Shown here one piece after another: positions 6,701 to 8,211 of a stretch of 8,211 nt of DNA. The translations under genes and the position numbers were made by a program. Positions within the stretch are counted from its first letter, which is position 1. Every line of letters starts with the position of its first letter. The stretch is taken from positions 1 to 8,211 of the forward strand of contig JAUWMO010000152.1 of assembly GCA_030613125.1 (NCBI GenBank), read 5' to 3'. The notes beneath the pieces were generated by a model. That model was given only the letters and a program-made list of their open reading frames with translations, had not been told where the DNA came from and did not search any database. This DNA comes from Bacteroidota bacterium. Its GTDB lineage: Bacteria; Bacteroidota; Bacteroidia; Bacteroidales; VadinHA17.

Positions 6701-7009
6701 ACTATCTGCTCTGGTAAAATTATGTTCATTATATAAGTATACAAGGCAGACTGACATCTTACATCTTATTTGTTTTTCCCATTTTTGATGTTGTCCGTAA
6801 ATATTACCAGCTTCGTTGTAATAATATACAGCACTGTCTGAATAATTCAGTTTAGCAAATGAATTGGCCCGTTGAATATATGATTTTGCCAAAAGGGTAT
6901 CCGGCGGAATACTAAATGAAGCGGAATCTTCCGGAAAAGACCGTGAAGAATATACTAAGCATATTATAATGAAAAATGAAACTCTGTAATTTGTTTTATT
7001 ATAATTCAT
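3797..7009 (-). CDS. Exported TPR-CHAT protein (caspase-like protease with kinesin-light-chain type TPRs)
   Basis: 1070 residues from the ATG at 7007-7009. An in-frame TTG at 7045 would add 12 residues that spoil the signal peptide and overlap the promoter, so I reject it. Residues 1-24 look like a Sec signal peptide with core VSFFIIICLVY; the Cys in the core does not fit a lipobox. Degenerate helical repeats (about 39-160) lead into about seven 42-residue kinesin-light-chain type TPRs at 166-449 (pattern GENH..A..YNNLG..Y...G.Y..AL......AL.I). A helical linker (450-650), partly coiled-coil-like, precedes the CHAT domain (about 655-1068). CHAT landmarks are DLYYLPFETL at 758-767, HIASHG with catalytic His913, and LSACETG with catalytic Cys981, then GEGVMSMTRGF, the YSLWKVGD stretch and a C-terminal FWSGFTLLG. 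The caspase-type dyad is intact, so an active cysteine protease is expected. It is convergent with the anti-sigma/RDD/DUF2569 genes, and the anti-sigma factor is the obvious candidate substrate (inferred). Ligand for the TPRs is unknown. Confidence 0.9.
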   Translation of the reverse strand: MNYNKTNYRVSFFIIICLVYSSRSFPEDSASFSIPPDTLLAKSYIQRANSFAKLNYSDSAVYYYNEAGNIYGQHQKWEKQIRCKMSVCLVYLYNEHNFTRADSCTIELIKKATEIFGDSGRILVECNIVRAFVMKELARYSSGINYLNTALNIAEKYYEYYHVKTGLIYGNLGIQYSHTGQYQKSLSCYNRALDIDKKLFGENHLTVATNYNNLGVLYANLGLRDSAKVMYHNALSIWLDIFGENHADIANCYNNIAVQHLNQGDFYQAIRYETKALDIRLSVLGEQHPATARSYANLGVYNEFAGNYNEALEFQLQALKIRKSIRPSAHPEISNSYTNIASIYYNQKKYDEALIYQNLALEINEQIYGKQHTDVAEILKFIGNTLRKQGEYDQALENFKQAVQIRQQFYQGSRHPKIAELYYSITNTYMEMEQYDSAFANIHNAIKFNSLEPGKHDEPFSVENKNIFSDQIQLKSLFLKGELYYLKYLDQGHKLSDLKTSVDTYMESIKLMEEIRSGFASNESKFFLTEESGTIMNKALESVYQLYLETNDKSLQNIMFNLIERSKAGILREMLTNNNASSFSGITDSLVARENVMAAYINAYKTDIIRLKEQNDSSDKHTINELSNRLFQLETEYNELLVLFETKYPKYKQLKYNSEISSPEIISGQLDKKTVVLNYFVADTSLFIYAIEKDNYHFIHVAIDSIFNKNILEYLKCIKKMRVNEFMKYNRTLYKKMIMPIEHFIKGKKLLVIIPDKDLYYLPFETLCKHIPEDTGMDFRGAEYLIKQYEIIYHYSTSLYYKAASDRDKKISKNNSFIGYAPVFCKDSTNGYILSNTATIIDSSYITDNALRSVSINGITYNELVYSEKEIKTIQSMFNKNGMKASGYFYSKATEDTFRKTAPLNKYVHIASHGFINENNPYLSGIVFSQNDTATDLKSEIADSWRFSNTSDLSSSSDGILFSGEMFDLELNADLVVLSACETGLGKIINGEGVMSMTRGFIYSGALNILYSLWKVGDRNTNELMVQFYSNILNGNTYSGALQKAKLTLINNDKTAFPKFWSGFTLLGIN

Positions 7010-7014
7010 TTGTT

Positions 7015-7046
7015 CAAATTTACAACAATTGAGTTTTGAAAGCAAA
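7015..7046 (-). promoter_or_regulatory. Housekeeping-type Bacteroidota promoter of the TPR-CHAT gene
   Basis: On the minus strand TTTG (7046-7043) is followed after 20 nt by TAAATTTG (7022-7015). This is an exact match to the -33 TTTG and -7 TAnnTTTG consensus of the primary Bacteroidota sigma factor at the usual spacing. The predicted start of transcription falls within a few nt of the ATG at 7009, so the mRNA would be leaderless or almost so. The unusual closeness to the start codon is the main reason for caution. Confidence 0.45.
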
Positions 7047-7210
7047 GTATCTTAATAGTTGATTGATTAAGGCAGGAAGGTTTATCTTTTTTACTGTTAT
7101 AAAATATTTCAGATGTTGATAAATTTATTGATATTTATAGTAAATATTATATTACTATTCTTGTAACAATACCTTTTTATTTGTACCGGATCTTTCTTTA
7201 ATTTTTTTAT

Positions 7211-8211
7211 ATGACTACCGGAAGTGATAATCCAGCAGAAGCTATTGCCTCAAAGTTAATTAACCAAACAAACCGTCATGTGTTTTTAACCGGGAAGGCC
7301 GGGACAGGGAAAACAACTTTCCTGAAAAATATTACTGAATATACCCATAAAAACACCATTATTGCTGCACCCACTGGTATTGCAGCAATAAATGCCGGAG
7401 GGGTTACCCTTCATTCCCTTTTCCAGTTACCTTTCGGGACGTTTATACCTTCCAATAACAGGATAAAAGAGAGCAATATTACGACACAGGTAAATACACC
7501 ACAATCCCTCATCAGGAACCTTCATATGAACAAAACAAAGCGGGGAATGCTGGAAGAGCTGGAACTGCTGATCATTGATGAAGTAAGCATGCTGCGCGCC
7601 GATTTGCTTGATGCCATAGATATTGTATTACGTTATATAAAAAAACAAAAAAATAGTCCCTTTGGTGATGTACAGATGTTATTTATAGGAGACTTGTTAC
7701 AGCTGCCGCCGGTAGTTAAAGAAGAAGAATGGGATTATCTTGCTCCCTATTATCCCGGGATTTATTTTTTTAATGCGAAAGCTTTACAACATAATAAACC
7801 TTTGTACATTGAGTTGGAAAAAATCTACCGGCAGTCTGACAAACTCTTTATCTCTTTGCTTAATCACCTGCGGGATAATACTATCAGTAAAGAAGACATT
7901 GAGCTGCTAAATAAGTATTATAAACCCTCGTTTCAACCCAATGAAAAAGAGGGTTATATATACCTGACCACACACAATCGCAAAGCTGATGAAACAAACA
8001 GGCAGGCCCTAAAAGAATTACCTGGGAAAACCTATTGTTTTAATGCGGAGGTTGATGGGGATTTCAGTGAATACCTTTACCCCGTTGAATGCAGATTGGA
8101 ACTTAAAAAGGGGGCACAGGTAATGTTTATTAAGAATGACTATTCAGGGGAACAACGTTATTTTAACGGTAAAATTGGTTTAGTGAGTGAACTGTCACCC
8201 GACCGGATAAA
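7211..8211 (+). CDS. Pif1/RecD-like superfamily 1 DNA helicase, 5' part (runs off the window)
   Basis: 333 complete codons from the ATG at 7211, open to the last base; the 3' end lies outside. Motifs in order: Walker A GKAGTGKTT at 28-36 (Lys34, Thr35), motif Ia APTGIAA at 53-59 and THTLHSL-like VTLHSLF at 65-71, Walker B LLIIDEVSM at 119-127 (Asp123, Glu124), motif III FIGDLLQLPPV at 158-168, the IYRQ arginine motif at 205-208, and later GAQVMFIKND (301-310) and RYFNGKIGLV (317-325). This order is that of Pif1-like and RecD2-like SF1B helicases, which unwind DNA 5' to 3'; Bacteroidota members often carry extra C-terminal domains, not visible here. It is divergent from the TPR-CHAT gene with 201 nt between the two starts. 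Nothing ties it to the sigma/CHAT cassette except position and a lone TGTAACA at 7162-7168, so I treat it as a neighbour. Confidence 0.9.
   Translation, partial: MTTGSDNPAEAIASKLINQTNRHVFLTGKAGTGKTTFLKNITEYTHKNTIIAAPTGIAAINAGGVTLHSLFQLPFGTFIPSNNRIKESNITTQVNTPQSLIRNLHMNKTKRGMLEELELLIIDEVSMLRADLLDAIDIVLRYIKKQKNSPFGDVQMLFIGDLLQLPPVVKEEEWDYLAPYYPGIYFFNAKALQHNKPLYIELEKIYRQSDKLFISLLNHLRDNTISKEDIELLNKYYKPSFQPNEKEGYIYLTTHNRKADETNRQALKELPGKTYCFNAEVDGDFSEYLYPVECRLELKKGAQVMFIKNDYSGEQRYFNGKIGLVSELSPDRI

Noticed and set aside
3797..7009. TPR-CHAT as Csx29 of a type III-E CRISPR system
   Set aside because: No cas gene, gRAMP-like gene or repeat-spacer array is present in the window, and the protein carries a signal peptide. 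Only the protease/sigma logic is comparable.
6950..7009. Lipoprotein signal on the TPR-CHAT protein
   Set aside because: The Cys lies inside the hydrophobic core and is preceded by Ile-Ile-Ile, with no small residue at the -1 position of a lipobox.
7010..7045. Upstream in-frame TTG start for the TPR-CHAT gene
   Set aside because: It adds a 12-residue polar/Cys-rich stretch before the signal peptide and lies inside the promoter match at 7015-7046.
7051..7071. Short inverted repeat CTTAAT/ATTAAG upstream of the TPR-CHAT gene
   Set aside because: Six-bp AT-rich arms are expected by chance in such DNA and no second copy was seen.
7162..7168. TGTAACA upstream of the helicase gene as a fourth regulon site
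   Set aside because: The CAT element is missing at the shared spacing (the bases there read TAC), and the helicase has no evident link to the cassette.

Overview
The window looks like a chromosomal segment from an AT-rich member of the Bacteroidota, possibly Bacteroidales or a relative. The evidence is the AT-rich intergenic DNA, the lack of Shine-Dalgarno sequences before the genes, one TTTG-N20-TAnnTTTG type promoter, and the gene content: a small beta-barrel-like protein, an ECF-like sigma factor with a membrane-anchored zinc-finger anti-sigma factor, 42-residue TPRs fused to CHAT, and a Pif1-like helicase of the sort common in this phylum. Species cannot be fixed from the sequence alone.

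Layout. 14-604 (-): small exported, probable outer-membrane barrel protein. 605-841: divergent regulatory region. 842-1666 (+) and 1678-2481 (+): sigma factor and its probable cognate anti-sigma factor, separated by 11 nt. 2607-3005 (+) and 3030-3629 (+): two small inner-membrane proteins, RDD family and DUF2569-like, separated by 24 nt. 3630-3796: convergent intergenic region with somewhat higher GC and no recognised gene. 3797-7009 (-): a 1070-residue TPR-CHAT protein with a signal peptide and an intact His-Cys protease dyad. 7010-7210: divergent promoter region. 7211 to the window end (+): 5' part of a Pif1/RecD-like helicase, probably an unrelated housekeeping neighbour.

The interesting unit is 14-7009. 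A caspase-like TPR-CHAT protein, apparently sent across the inner membrane, is encoded beside an anti-sigma factor whose C-terminal beta-rich domain should sit in the same compartment. A bipartite motif, TGTAACA-N16-CAT, occurs at identical spacing upstream of the barrel gene, the sigma operon and the RDD/DUF2569 operon. The TPR-CHAT gene lacks it and instead has a good match to the housekeeping Bacteroidota promoter. My working model is that a basally expressed periplasmic TPR-CHAT protease senses a signal and clips the anti-sigma factor. The released sigma factor would then switch on itself, the two membrane proteins and the outer-membrane protein. This resembles in logic, not in homology of all parts, the Csx29 (TPR-CHAT)/Csx30/sigma circuit of type III-E CRISPR. 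The family assignments are well supported; the proteolytic link and the regulon are inference.
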